DNA from: an uncultured Gammaproteobacteria bacterium
GTDB taxonomy: Bacteria; Pseudomonadota; Gammaproteobacteria; Steroidobacterales; XN24
Assembly (NCBI GenBank): GCA_947259915.1
Contig: CAMYOC010000028.1
Coordinates: 85,080 to 138,160, forward strand
Length of the DNA stretch: 53,081 nt
Reading direction: 5' to 3'
Under the pieces are notes generated by a model. The model saw only the letters and a list, made by a program, of their open reading frames with translations. It was not told where the DNA came from and made no database searches. Position numbers and translations under genes: made by a program. Shown here one piece after another: positions 1 to 8,436 of the stretch. Position 1 is the first letter of the stretch. Each line of letters begins with the position of its first letter.

Positions 1-2
1 GG

Positions 3-1847
3 GACCGAAAGCTGGACGGCATCCGACTCAGCCGAGGTCTGCAATCCGGTATCCGCCGCGTCGTCGCAGACCGGGAGCGCTTGAACCGGATCAATGTGTT
101 CCCGGTGCCGGACGGCGATACCGGCACCAATCTGGCGATGACCCTGAACACGGTGCTGAGGGCGCTGGTCCGGCGCCAGGACCGGCACGCAGGCCGCACC
201 CTGGAGGTGATTGCGGACTCCGCCCTCGACGGCGCACGCGGCAATTCCGGCGCCATCCTTGCACAATTCTTTCTTGGGCTCAGCGACGCCTGCGGTGAAT
301 TATCCCAGCTCAAGGCGGAGGACCTGGTCGATGCCGTCCGGCGCGGCGCCGACTACGCGCGCGACGCGATCAACGAACCAAAAGAAGGCACTGTGCTCAC
401 GGTCCTCCACGAGTTCGCCACGGAACTCGTGCGACTGCGCGACCGCGGCCATGACCTGTTGAGTCTGTTCGAGAGTGGCCTGCAGCGCGCGCAAGAGGCG
501 CTGGCGGAAACCACCAACCAACTCGAAGCCCTGCGCCGGGCCGGGGTGGTCGACGCCGGTGCCCAGGGCTTCGTGGATCTGCTGCAGGGTGTCACCGAAT
601 ACATACGCGAGGGTCCGCAGCCGGCCAGCGAGGATCAATCGCCGGCCGCGGAATCCGATGAGCATGAGGACCTCCCGCTGGAAGTGGAGCAGGACGATCA
701 ATACCGGTACTGCACGGAGTGCATGATCACCGGTGACGATATCGATCCGCGCGCGCTGCGCGAGACGCTGGCGGCCATCGGCGGCAGCCTGGTCGTCGCC
801 GGCACGCGCCGCAAGGTCCGGGTGCATATGCATCTTGACGATCCGGATCAGCTGTTCCGGATTGCCGCGGAGCACGGCACCGTCAGCAGCCGCAAGGCGG
901 ACGACATGCAGCGGCAACAACAATCCGCGCGCATCTCCGGAAGCACGGTCGCCATCGTCACGGACTCGGCCGGCGACTGGAAGGAAGATGACTTCGAGCG
1001 TCTCGGTATCCACATGGTCCCGGTGCGGGTCCACTTCGGTGATACCAGTTATCTGGACAAGGTCAGCCTGTCTCCGGAACAATTCTACCGGGAGCTGCAG
1101 ACCAATCCGGAACACCCGCAAACCTCGCAGCCGGCCCCCGGGGACTTCCGGCGGCTTTACCAGTTCCTGCTCTCGCATCACTCGGCAGTGATCTCGATCC
1201 ACATCTCCGGGTCGGTCAGCGGCACCTACCAGGCCGCGTGCTCGGCGGCGGCCCGGGTCGGCCGCAGCGACAGGGGCGAGCCCGGTGCGCAGACCCCGGG
1301 CCCGGTGATCGTGATCGATTCGCGCAGTGCGTCGCTGGGCCAGGGACTGATCGTGTGCTGTGCGGCGGAGCTGGCGAAAGCCGGCTGCGACGTGGACGAG
1401 ATCATCCTGCGCATCGACCAGGCCATAGTGCAAACGCAGGTGTTCGCGCTGCTCGGCGATCTGCGCTACGCGGTCCGCGGCGGCCGTGTGCCGCGCTCCA
1501 AAAAGTTGCTGGCAGACCTGCTGCGTCTGGATCCGGTCCTCACCGCATTTCCCGACGGCCGCATTGCCGCCGGGGGAGTATTGTTTGGACGACGCAAACG
1601 CCTGGAGAAGTTCGTGCGGTTTATCGAACGACGCTGCGTGGCCGGTGTCCGCTACCGGGTCGGCGTCGGACATGCCAGCGATGCGGATGGCGCCAAGCGT
1701 CTGCTGGCATTACTGCTGGCGCGGCTGCCCGGGGTAGAGTCGGGTTTTGTCACCGACCTGGGCACCGCCCTCGGCGCCCACGGCGGACCCGGCACGTTGG
1801 TGGTCGGGCTGCAGGAATCCGGTGACGACGAAGAGATGCCGGCATGA
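3..1847 (+). CDS. DAK2-DegV fusion, fatty acid kinase-like (5' partial)
   Basis: The frame is open from base 3 and its true start lies left of the window; the TTG at 81 is internal. The N-terminal part is a DAK2/FakA kinase domain: PDGDTGTN at about residue 37 is the Mg-nucleotide motif, followed by GARGNSGAI. A FakA C-terminal-type region (CTEC, then VHMH) comes next, and the last 300 residues are a DegV/FakB lipid-binding domain with VTDSAGD, TSQPAPGDF and SGSVSGTY. In Firmicutes these are two proteins, FakA (ATP-dependent kinase) and FakB (fatty acid carrier), which phosphorylate exogenous fatty acids; fusions of both are familiar in gammaproteobacteria. The family call is firm, the substrate inferred. 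The stop overlaps the start of the next gene (ATGA), so the two are probably translationally coupled. Confidence 0.88.
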   Translation, partial: DRKLDGIRLSRGLQSGIRRVVADRERLNRINVFPVPDGDTGTNLAMTLNTVLRALVRRQDRHAGRTLEVIADSALDGARGNSGAILAQFFLGLSDACGELSQLKAEDLVDAVRRGADYARDAINEPKEGTVLTVLHEFATELVRLRDRGHDLLSLFESGLQRAQEALAETTNQLEALRRAGVVDAGAQGFVDLLQGVTEYIREGPQPASEDQSPAAESDEHEDLPLEVEQDDQYRYCTECMITGDDIDPRALRETLAAIGGSLVVAGTRRKVRVHMHLDDPDQLFRIAAEHGTVSSRKADDMQRQQQSARISGSTVAIVTDSAGDWKEDDFERLGIHMVPVRVHFGDTSYLDKVSLSPEQFYRELQTNPEHPQTSQPAPGDFRRLYQFLLSHHSAVISIHISGSVSGTYQAACSAAARVGRSDRGEPGAQTPGPVIVIDSRSASLGQGLIVCCAAELAKAGCDVDEIILRIDQAIVQTQVFALLGDLRYAVRGGRVPRSKKLLADLLRLDPVLTAFPDGRIAAGGVLFGRRKRLEKFVRFIERRCVAGVRYRVGVGHASDADGAKRLLALLLARLPGVESGFVTDLGTALGAHGGPGTLVVGLQESGDDEEMPA

Positions 1848-2986
1848 CGCGGAAATCAGACAGTACTTCCATCGATACCGTCGCCGTGCACGCAGCGCGG
1901 CCTGTGGATCCGGGCACCGGCGCGGTGACGCCGGCGATCACGCTGAGCACGACCTTCGTGCGTGACGCGGACGGCAGCTATCCGCACGGGTTCAATTACA
2001 CGCGCGACGACAATCCCAACCGGGCGGCGCTGGAACACGGGCTGGCGCGACTAGAGGGTGCGGACGCCGCGGTGATGTTCGCGTCCGGCTCCGCAGCGAC
2101 GCTGGCCGTATTCCAGACCGCCGCGGCGCAAGGCGACATCATCGCCACGGACGCCGCTTATCACGGCACACTGAGACAACTCAGGGAGCTCGTGCCGCAG
2201 CTTGGCGCGCGGGTGCGGTTTGTAGACACGACGTCGCTGGACGCGGTGCGCGCAGCCCTGTCAGAGCCGGCCGCCTTGTTGTTCGTCGAGACGCCATCCA
2301 ACCCTCTGCTGGATATCAGCGACATCGCCGCGCTGGCAGGCCTGGCGGCAGCCCGGGGCACAGTGTTGGCTTGCGATAACACGTTCGCTACTCCGGTGCT
2401 GCAGAGTCCGCTGGAACTGGGTGCCGACCTGGTAATCCACAGCGGCACCAAATATCTGGGCGGACATAGCGACCTGTTGAGCGGCGCGGTCGCCGGTCGC
2501 GCGTCCACGTGGATGGAGCAGATCCGTATGCTACGCAGCGCGACAGGCGCGGCGCCATCACCCTTCGATTGCTGGCTCCTGCAGCGTAGTCTCCCGACTC
2601 TGCCATTGCGCGTACGCAAGCAGAGCGCGACGGCGCTGCAGATCGCTACCCGTCTGACCGACCATCCCGCGCTGGAGACGGTGCTTTACCCGGGTCTGCC
2701 CGGGCACCGGGGTCACGCAATCGCCCGCGCTCAGATGCGCGGGTTCGGCGGCATGTTGTCGATCCAGGTCCGCGGCGACGCCGCAGCGGCCATGGGCGTG
2801 GCGGCCCGGGTCGAACTCTTTACCCGGGCGACCAGCCTCGGCGGGGTCGAAAGCCTGATCGAGCACCGCGCCTCCATCGAGGGGCCGGGGACAAAGACGC
2901 CGCAGAACCTGCTGCGCCTGTCGGTCGGTCTGGAGGATGCGGCCGAATTGATCGACGACCTCGAGGCCGCGCTGAGCGCAGTCTAG
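1844..2986 (+). CDS. PLP-dependent trans-sulfuration enzyme (Cys/Met metabolism family)
   Basis: A 380-residue Cys/Met-metabolism PLP enzyme. The PLP lysine is in SGTKYLGGHSD at about 204; the upstream NPLLDISD stretch and CDNTFATP fit the cofactor pocket, and SLGGVESL lies near the C-terminus. The family includes cystathionine gamma-synthase, cystathionine beta-lyase and gamma-lyase, which act in the cytosol on homoserine- or cystathionine-linked sulfur. Residues I can see do not separate these activities, so no symbol is given. It overlaps the kinase-like gene upstream by 4 nt. It ends convergently against the YedK gene with the two stop codons sharing CTAG. Confidence 0.9.
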   Translation: MTRKSDSTSIDTVAVHAARPVDPGTGAVTPAITLSTTFVRDADGSYPHGFNYTRDDNPNRAALEHGLARLEGADAAVMFASGSAATLAVFQTAAAQGDIIATDAAYHGTLRQLRELVPQLGARVRFVDTTSLDAVRAALSEPAALLFVETPSNPLLDISDIAALAGLAAARGTVLACDNTFATPVLQSPLELGADLVIHSGTKYLGGHSDLLSGAVAGRASTWMEQIRMLRSATGAAPSPFDCWLLQRSLPTLPLRVRKQSATALQIATRLTDHPALETVLYPGLPGHRGHAIARAQMRGFGGMLSIQVRGDAAAAMGVAARVELFTRATSLGGVESLIEHRASIEGPGTKTPQNLLRLSVGLEDAAELIDDLEAALSAV

Positions 2987-3672
2987 CCCGGGTCGCTTGT
3001 CGAGTCGCTGGCCGGCTCGATCAGACCGGGATCGTCGTTGGCCGGGCTGTTGACCCGGCGGCTGACGGCCACCGCTGTCAGCGTCTCATCGTTTACCGGC
3101 TCAAGCAGATTTACCAGTTCTTCGCGGCCCGACGCGGGATCCAGCCAGTGATCCACCGCGGCGCCGGTCAGGATCGCCGGCATGCGATTGTGCAGGGCCG
3201 ACATCATCCGGTTGGGATGCGTCGTGATGATGGTGCAGGTATCCAGGCTCGGCGCAGCATCGCTTTCGCGCCAGCGCTCCCACATGCCCGCCATCGCAAA
3301 CGGCCCGCCGGCTGCCAGCGAGATAAACCAGGGGATCTTGCCGCCCGCCGTCTTCTGCCATTCATAGAAGCCGTCGGCCAGTACCAGGCAGCGCTGCTGT
3401 TTGAACGCGCGCCGGAACGCGGGCTTGTCGGCCACGGTCTCGGCCCGGGCGTTGATCATGCGGTTGCCGATACCCGGCTCCTTGGCCCAGAACGGGATCA
3501 GGCCCCAGCGCAGAGGTTCCAGATGCCGTGATCCGTCCTCGTGGCGCCGGATCACCGGCGCCGCCTGTGTCGGCGCGATGTTATAGCGCGGCGTCAACGT
3601 GGCGGACGTGCTCGCGTCGAACAGATGCACTACGGCCTCGGCCGGCGTGTAGAAGGCAAAGCGTCCGCACAT
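2983..3672 (-). CDS. yedK: YedK/HMCES-type SOS response-associated protein
   Basis: A 229-residue SRAP domain protein. After removal of Met1 the catalytic Cys2 (MCGRF) is exposed. NARAET, DGFYEW and ALHNRMP supply the conserved Asn, Glu and His of the active site. The family crosslinks to abasic sites in single-stranded DNA through Cys2, shielding them during replication, and can later reverse the bond. Length and motifs are typical. The gene is 7 nt downstream of the ABC permease gene on the same strand, so read-through from the exporter operon is likely. The stop overlaps the convergent PLP-enzyme gene. Confidence 0.93.
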   Translation of the reverse strand: MCGRFAFYTPAEAVVHLFDASTSATLTPRYNIAPTQAAPVIRRHEDGSRHLEPLRWGLIPFWAKEPGIGNRMINARAETVADKPAFRRAFKQQRCLVLADGFYEWQKTAGGKIPWFISLAAGGPFAMAGMWERWRESDAAPSLDTCTIITTHPNRMMSALHNRMPAILTGAAVDHWLDPASGREELVNLLEPVNDETLTAVAVSRRVNSPANDDPGLIEPASDSTSDPG

Positions 3673-3679
3673 GTCGCGG

Positions 3680-4456
3680 TTACTCGCGGGTGCCGGTGCC
3701 GCGTTTGAGCAGGGTCAGGGCCAGCGTATACAGACCGATGATGAATGCGAAGATGATCAGATAAGCGCGCCCCAGCGGGATGTCGGACACACCGAGGATG
3801 CCGAAGCGGAAAGCGTTGACCATGTAGAGGATCGGGTTGGCCATGGAGACCTTCTGCCAGAATTCCGGCAACAGCGAGATGGAGTAAAACACTCCGCCGA
3901 GATAGGTCAGAGGCGTCAACACAAAGGTCGGGATGATCGAGATATCGTCAAACTTGCGCGCGAACACCGCGTTGATAAACCCGGCCAACGCAAACACCAC
4001 CGCGGTAAGGAGAACGACGGATATGGTGATCCACGGATGCACCGGCGTCAGATCGGTGAAGAACAGCGCGATCAGCGTGACCAGCAGGCCAACCAGCAGC
4101 CCGCGCACCACGCCCCCGGCCACATGCCCGATCAGGATGAGCGACTCGGGCATCGGCGACACCAGCATCTCCTCGATGTGACGCGCGAATTTGGCGCCGA
4201 AGAACGAAGAGACGACGTTGCCATAGGAGTTGGTGATCACCGACATCATGATCAGACCGGGCGCGATGTACTGCATATAGCCGAAGCCATCCATCTGGCC
4301 GATGCGGCTGCCGATCAGGTTGCCGAAAATCACGAAGTACAACGACATGGTGATGGCCGGCGGCACCAGGGTCTGCACCCATATACGCACGATGCGGTGA
4401 TACTCCTTGAGCACCAGGGTGTTCAGCGCCACCAGGTTCTGTTTGATCCTCGTCAT
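3680..4456 (-). CDS. yadH: ABC-2 type exporter permease (YadH-like)
   Basis: The start is set at MTRIKQN (ATG at 4456), 10 nt after the stop of the ATPase gene; the open frame upstream is inside that gene. The 258-residue product has about six hydrophobic segments and the ABC-2 permease region, with PPAITMSLYF near residue 30 and TPLTYLGGVFYS in the second half. Together with the upstream ATPase it forms a two-component inner-membrane exporter resembling E. coli YadGH. The substrate is unknown; related systems export drugs, lipids or polysaccharide. Confidence 0.9.
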   Translation of the reverse strand: MTRIKQNLVALNTLVLKEYHRIVRIWVQTLVPPAITMSLYFVIFGNLIGSRIGQMDGFGYMQYIAPGLIMMSVITNSYGNVVSSFFGAKFARHIEEMLVSPMPESLILIGHVAGGVVRGLLVGLLVTLIALFFTDLTPVHPWITISVVLLTAVVFALAGFINAVFARKFDDISIIPTFVLTPLTYLGGVFYSISLLPEFWQKVSMANPILYMVNAFRFGILGVSDIPLGRAYLIIFAFIIGLYTLALTLLKRGTGTRE

Positions 4457-4466
4457 GCCGGATGCC

Positions 4467-5414
4467 TCAACGACCCGCCACGGCCGTGTGTTCACCACGT
4501 TCTTCTTTGCTGTCCACCAGCCGCATAAACAGCTCCTCCAGACGATTGGCCTTGTTACGCATACTGACCACGCGTAGCCCACGCTCGCTCAGTGCCGCGA
4601 ACAAGCCGTTGACGCCGCGGTCGCTGGTCACGTCGGCTTCCAGCGTGGTCGGATCGATCATGCGCACCGCGTAGCCGTCGATGGCTGCGACGCCGTCCAC
4701 AGCCTCCGCCAGATTGAATACCAGGGTCTCGACCGAAAGCTTGCGCAACACCTGGCTCATGGGATCGTTCACGATGATCCGGCCCTCATCGATGATCGCC
4801 ACGTGGCGGCACAGACTCTCGGCCTCCTCCAGATAGTGAGTGGTCAGGATGATGGTCGTGCCCTGGTCATTGATCTTGCGCAGGAAACGCCACATCGAGC
4901 GCCGGATCTCGATATCCACGCCAGCGGTGGGCTCGTCGAGGATCAGCAGCCGCGGCTCGTGGACCAGCGCGCGGGCGATCATCAGCCGGCGCTTCATGCC
5001 GCCGGAGAGATTGCGCGCGATATCGTCGCGGCGATCCCACAGCTTGAGCTCACGCAGATAACGCTCGGCCCGTTCCAGCGCCTGGCGCCGCGGGATCCCG
5101 TAGTATCCGGCCTGGGTGACGACGATGCTCTGTACCTTCTCGAACAGGTTGAGATTGATCTCCTGAGGCACCAGACCGAGACAGCTCTTGGCACCGATCA
5201 CATCCTGATCGATATCGTGCCCGAAGATCGCCACGCTGCCGGCGGTCTTGTTCACCAGCGAGGTCATGATGCCGATGGCGGTGGTCTTGCCGGCACCGTT
5301 GGGACCGAGCAGGGCGCAGAATTCCCCTTCCTCGACTTCCAGATCGATGCCTTTCAGGGCCTGGACGCCGTTGCCGTAGGTCTTGGTCAGGCCGTGTATC
5401 TGGAGCGCGCGCAT
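4467..5414 (-). CDS. yadG: ABC exporter ATPase subunit (YadG-like)
   Basis: The start is placed at MRALQIHG (ATG at 5414), just ahead of the conserved N-terminus TKTYGNGVQALKGID. The longer open frame to 5708 overlaps the divergent hydrolase gene and lacks family similarity. The 315-residue protein shows Walker A GPNGAGKT at about residue 40, a Q-loop, signature LSGGMKRR, Walker B LLILDEPTAGVD and the H-loop TTHYLEEAE. It energises export with the permease encoded 10 nt downstream. Its C-terminal 80 residues form the accessory domain usual in the DrrA/CcmA group. Confidence 0.92.
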   Translation of the reverse strand: MRALQIHGLTKTYGNGVQALKGIDLEVEEGEFCALLGPNGAGKTTAIGIMTSLVNKTAGSVAIFGHDIDQDVIGAKSCLGLVPQEINLNLFEKVQSIVVTQAGYYGIPRRQALERAERYLRELKLWDRRDDIARNLSGGMKRRLMIARALVHEPRLLILDEPTAGVDIEIRRSMWRFLRKINDQGTTIILTTHYLEEAESLCRHVAIIDEGRIIVNDPMSQVLRKLSVETLVFNLAEAVDGVAAIDGYAVRMIDPTTLEADVTSDRGVNGLFAALSERGLRVVSMRNKANRLEELFMRLVDSKEERGEHTAVAGR

Positions 5415-5576
5415 AGTGTTGTCCGCAACGAATGTACAGGGTTGAGGCAGGCTGGACAGAGTACTTTCCGCGCCGCACCGAATAGAGCATTCTAGCAATT
5501 CACGGACTGTCAGCGACGAATGCCGGCGTAAAGCCGGCCTGCGCAACGGCGGCCGGCCCGGGCACAGGGAACAAGC

Positions 5577-6473
5577 ATGAATGAGAGCCCCGAGTTGCTG
5601 ACTATCGAGCCATGGCGGCGCAGCGCCAGGACCGAGGCGTTTCGGGGTCATCGGATCCAGATCTATGAAGGCGGCAACACCGGCGGCGAGACCCTGCTGC
5701 TGATCCACGGCTTTCCCACTGCCGCCTGGGACTGGTCACGGGTCTGGGGCCCACTCGGCACCGAGTTCCACTTGCTGGCACCGGACTTGCTCGGTTTCGG
5801 CTTTTCCGACAAGCCGCGGGGGATCGATTACAGTTTCCCGTTGCAGGCGGATCTTTGCGAGACAGTGTTGGCCTCACGCGGGGTAGAGCGTTTTCAGATC
5901 CTGGCGCACGACTATGGCGACACGGTGGCGCAAGAGCTCCTGGCGCGCCGGGTTGCCGGCACCGGAGCAGCGGGGCTGGATGCCGTCTGCCTGCTCAATG
6001 GCGGCGTGTTTCCGGAACGTCACCAGCCGCGCCCGATCCAGACCCTCCTTGCCGGTCCGTTTGGCCCGCTGTTGAGTCGTCTGATCGGCAAGGATCAGGC
6101 ACTGCGCAGCCTGGCGCGGGTGTTTGGTCCCGCGACCCAGCCGGACGCGGCCGACCGGGAAGTGCTGTGGCAGCTCATCGACCACGGCGGCGGGCGTCGC
6201 GTGATGCCACGGCTGTTGCGATATATCCGCGAGCGGGAGATCCACCGGGACCGCTGGGTGGGGGCGCTGCTCGAGAGTCCGGTTCCGCTGATGTTTATCG
6301 ATGGACTGCTCGATCCGGTCTCTGGCCTGAACATGGTCGATCGGTGGCGGGCCCTGTTGCCCGGGAGTCGGTTAGTGGAGCTGCCGGAGATCGGACACTA
6401 TCCGCAGCTGGAAGCGCCACGAGAGGTGCTGGCAGCCTGCCTGCCGTTCTTTCAGGAGCATCGTCAACACTAG
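5577..6473 (+). CDS. alpha/beta hydrolase with Asp nucleophile (dehalogenase/epoxide hydrolase type)
   Basis: A 298-residue alpha/beta-hydrolase. LLIHGFPTAAWDW carries the oxyanion HGFP motif. The nucleophile elbow is AHDYGD at about residue 112, so the nucleophile is Asp rather than Ser, as in haloalkane dehalogenases and epoxide hydrolases. FIDGLLDP holds a likely acid residue and EIGHYPQLE the catalytic His. Whether it acts on halogenated compounds, epoxides or something else cannot be read from sequence. ATG start follows a short spacer. It converges on the FlhD-like gene with overlapping stops (CTAG). Confidence 0.87.
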   Translation: MNESPELLTIEPWRRSARTEAFRGHRIQIYEGGNTGGETLLLIHGFPTAAWDWSRVWGPLGTEFHLLAPDLLGFGFSDKPRGIDYSFPLQADLCETVLASRGVERFQILAHDYGDTVAQELLARRVAGTGAAGLDAVCLLNGGVFPERHQPRPIQTLLAGPFGPLLSRLIGKDQALRSLARVFGPATQPDAADREVLWQLIDHGGGRRVMPRLLRYIREREIHRDRWVGALLESPVPLMFIDGLLDPVSGLNMVDRWRALLPGSRLVELPEIGHYPQLEAPREVLAACLPFFQEHRQH

Positions 6474-7117
6474 CCCTCGCGACAAAGCCGCGGATGCGCC
6501 GCACGCCGGCCGCGCAGGCCCAGACCTCGTTGCAGGGTGAGCTGCAGACCGAGCTGCCGGATGGCACCGCTCACGGCAGACGCGTCTGCGCCCAGGTAGA
6601 CACCAGTCAACAGATCACGCCAGAAGCCCGGGCAGGTGTTCAGTCGCGCCCTCAGGCGATCCTTCAGGCTGGGTACCAGTATCGGCAACGCTGCCAGGTC
6701 CAGGCTGGCGAGCGGGCGGCAGAGCATGCCCGGGATGCCGTAAAGGAGGCGGGCGAGAAAGGGGTCACGACCCGCGACCCCGCGCAGCGCAGCGAGCGCG
6801 ATGACGAGAAATTGATTGGTCTCCTGGTCCGCATCATGCCAGCGGGCGACGCCAGGTTCCGCCACCCGCCGACCGAGCAGCGCAACCCAATCTTCTTGCT
6901 GTTCGAAACCGATGCTGAACAGCGCGAACGGACATCGGCTCAGCTGCTCGAGCTCATGCAGCGACAGCGAGACGATCGTCGCTGTCGCCGCGGCGCCGAG
7001 ACCGAAACCGGCAGTTGCGCCAGACTCCATGCCGTGCCGGCGAATCAGGGACAGGAAAACACGGTTGGTGCCGCTGATTTCGTCCCGGGTTCTCTCATCG
7101 ATGCCGAATTGTTCCAT
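6470..7117 (-). CDS. FlhD-like regulator with C-terminal extension
   Basis: Starting at MEQFGID (ATG at 7117; a second ATG at 7159 has a poorer upstream sequence) the product is 215 residues. Residues about 8-75 line up with E. coli FlhD as I remember it: Asn and Phe/Leu in the first helix, then FGLGAA, LSLHELEQLS and LFSIGF against FRLGINEE, LTLPQMVKLA and CHFRFD. FlhD is about 116 residues and helical, so the remaining 140 residues here are an added domain (PILVPSLKDRLRARL, CPGFWRDL) that I do not recognise. It lies back to back with an FlhC-like gene, which makes a FlhD/FlhC-type partnership likely. The split, divergent arrangement differs from the flhDC operon. Role is inferred; it may not control flagella. 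Confidence 0.62.
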   Translation of the reverse strand: MEQFGIDERTRDEISGTNRVFLSLIRRHGMESGATAGFGLGAAATATIVSLSLHELEQLSRCPFALFSIGFEQQEDWVALLGRRVAEPGVARWHDADQETNQFLVIALAALRGVAGRDPFLARLLYGIPGMLCRPLASLDLAALPILVPSLKDRLRARLNTCPGFWRDLLTGVYLGADASAVSGAIRQLGLQLTLQRGLGLRGRRAAHPRLCREG

Positions 7118-7267
7118 TGCCCGTCCCCGTGCCTGATCTATCGCTATGCCCGTGAGCATTGTCCCGCCAGCGAGACTGAGCTGCTAACCGGGCTTTCCTG
7201 CCGCTTGAACCAGATTTGTCCGCAGCCGCCATTTCCGGCTCTTCTGGTCAAAAATTCGGCTTGAGAT

Positions 7268-7297
7268 CCATATATGGGCGTGGTATACCATATTTGG
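7268..7297. promoter_or_regulatory. cluster of CC(A/T)6GG palindromes in the FlhD-like/FlhC-like promoter region
   Basis: Seen directly: CCATATATGG (7268-7277) is a perfect palindrome, TGGTATACCA (7281-7290) is another, and CCATATTTGG (7288-7297) is a near palindrome. The centres of the first and third are exactly 20 bp apart, about two helical turns, so a dimeric regulator could bind one DNA face. The cluster lies 28 bp before the FlhC-like start codon, between two divergent regulator genes, and is an A/T island in high-GC surroundings. Likely an operator, possibly autoregulatory. The binding protein is unknown. Confidence 0.5.
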
Positions 7298-7324
7298 TAG
7301 CTAACACACAAGGAGTAGGGGGAA

Positions 7325-7906
7325 ATGCGTCACACCGACAATCGCTACGCCGGCGAACAGGCGAAGTTTGATCTGGCCGTCAGGCTGATCGCGCACGAGG
7401 CCCGGACCCACATCATCGCCCGCTGCACCGGGTTTTCCCAGGACCGGATCAGAAAGCTCTACGGCACGTATTTCCGTAACGGCGAAGCAGGCAAGGTCCG
7501 CCGCCAGCGCGGCAAGTCACCGTCCAGCGTCGGGTTCTTTATGCGCAACGCACAAGTGCAGACGGAGGCCAGCACCCTGGCCAGCCTGTTCGCCCTCTTC
7601 GGCCTGATCCGGATCGACCGGACCTTGCACATCCGTTTGCTCGGCGATACCTGCGGACCGGAATTCGGCCAACGCCTGTGCAGGGCCTACGAAGTGTATC
7701 TGTCTCTCCACCCGCGGCGCCGGGTGTCATTCGAGCACGCCTGGAGCCTGCTGCTGGCGCTGACCGAACGCGGCGAGCTGCTGCTGGCCGATTGCGGGCG
7801 CTGCGGCAACATCTATGTGCACGATGTGCTGGCGATGGATCGAGGCAGCTGCCCGCCATGCCGCCGGAGATTGCGTGCCGGCACGCCCCCCAAGGACATA
7901 CAATAG
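7325..7906 (+). CDS. FlhC-like transcriptional regulator
   Basis: A 193-residue protein matching FlhC in length and layout. The N-terminal half (FDLAVRLIAHEARTHII then GFSQDRIRKLYG) aligns with FlhC helices carrying QLSRGRLIKLYKE. A middle segment with YEVYLSLHP and HAWSLLLALTERGELLL matches the family's YRLYLEQCP and RAWTLVRFVESGLLQL. CGRCG at about 160 and CPPC about 20 residues later provide four cysteines, the FlhC zinc site. FlhC binds DNA together with FlhD in a heterohexamer to activate class II promoters. AGGAG lies 9 nt before the ATG. Divergent from the FlhD-like gene; partner and targets are inferred. Confidence 0.75.
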   Translation: MRHTDNRYAGEQAKFDLAVRLIAHEARTHIIARCTGFSQDRIRKLYGTYFRNGEAGKVRRQRGKSPSSVGFFMRNAQVQTEASTLASLFALFGLIRIDRTLHIRLLGDTCGPEFGQRLCRAYEVYLSLHPRRRVSFEHAWSLLLALTERGELLLADCGRCGNIYVHDVLAMDRGSCPPCRRRLRAGTPPKDIQ

Positions 7907-7938
7907 GCGGCCCATGAATCCCGGACAGGAGCCAGGCC

Positions 7939-8427
7939 TTGGATATTTTGACTGCCGACATTTGCGATGAATACGCCGATCAGGTGGAAGTGGCCGAGCC
8001 CATTCTGCGCCCGTTCGGTGGCAGAAAGCGCTTCCACGGCTCCGCGGTAACCATCAAGGTGCATGAGGACAACCTGCTGGTGGCGGAAGCGGTATCCGGC
8101 CCCGGGGAGGGCCGGATACTGGTGATCGATGGCGGCGGCTCCGGTCGTTGCGCGCTGCTGGGAGGCCGCCTGGCCGGGCTGGCCGCCGAGAATGGCTGGA
8201 GCGGTGTGCTGATCAACGGCTGCATCCGCGACAGCGCGGAGATAGTGGACATGGATGTCGGCGTGCTGGCGATGGACACTCATCCGTTGAAGAGCCGCAA
8301 GAACGGTGATGGTCAGCTCGGCAACTCGGTGAGCTTCGCCGGCGTCACCATACGTCCCGGCGACTATATCTACGCCGACGAAGATGGCTGGCTGGTGGCT
8401 CACGAACCGCTGCACCAGGAGGCCTGA
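7939..8427 (+). CDS. rraA: RraA family protein (RNase E regulator-like)
   Basis: The only possible start is TTG at 7939, preceded by AGGAG with a 7-nt spacer and by an in-frame stop at 7915. The 162-residue product is colinear with RraA: LTADICDEYADQV at the N-terminus, PFGGRKRFHGSAVTIK, then LVIDGGGSGRCALLGG and LINGCIRDSAE. In E. coli RraA binds RNase E and inhibits it; other members are HMG/oxaloacetate aldolases, and GCIRD (Arg-Asp) is the motif shared by both. The active-site layout does not exclude aldolase activity. It follows the FlhC-like gene by 32 nt. Confidence 0.92.
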   Translation: MDILTADICDEYADQVEVAEPILRPFGGRKRFHGSAVTIKVHEDNLLVAEAVSGPGEGRILVIDGGGSGRCALLGGRLAGLAAENGWSGVLINGCIRDSAEIVDMDVGVLAMDTHPLKSRKNGDGQLGNSVSFAGVTIRPGDYIYADEDGWLVAHEPLHQEA

Positions 8428-8436
8428 GCTGTCCCG

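Noticed and set aside
300..1673. 457-codon minus-strand open frame
   Set aside because: Antisense to the DAK2-DegV gene; no motif.
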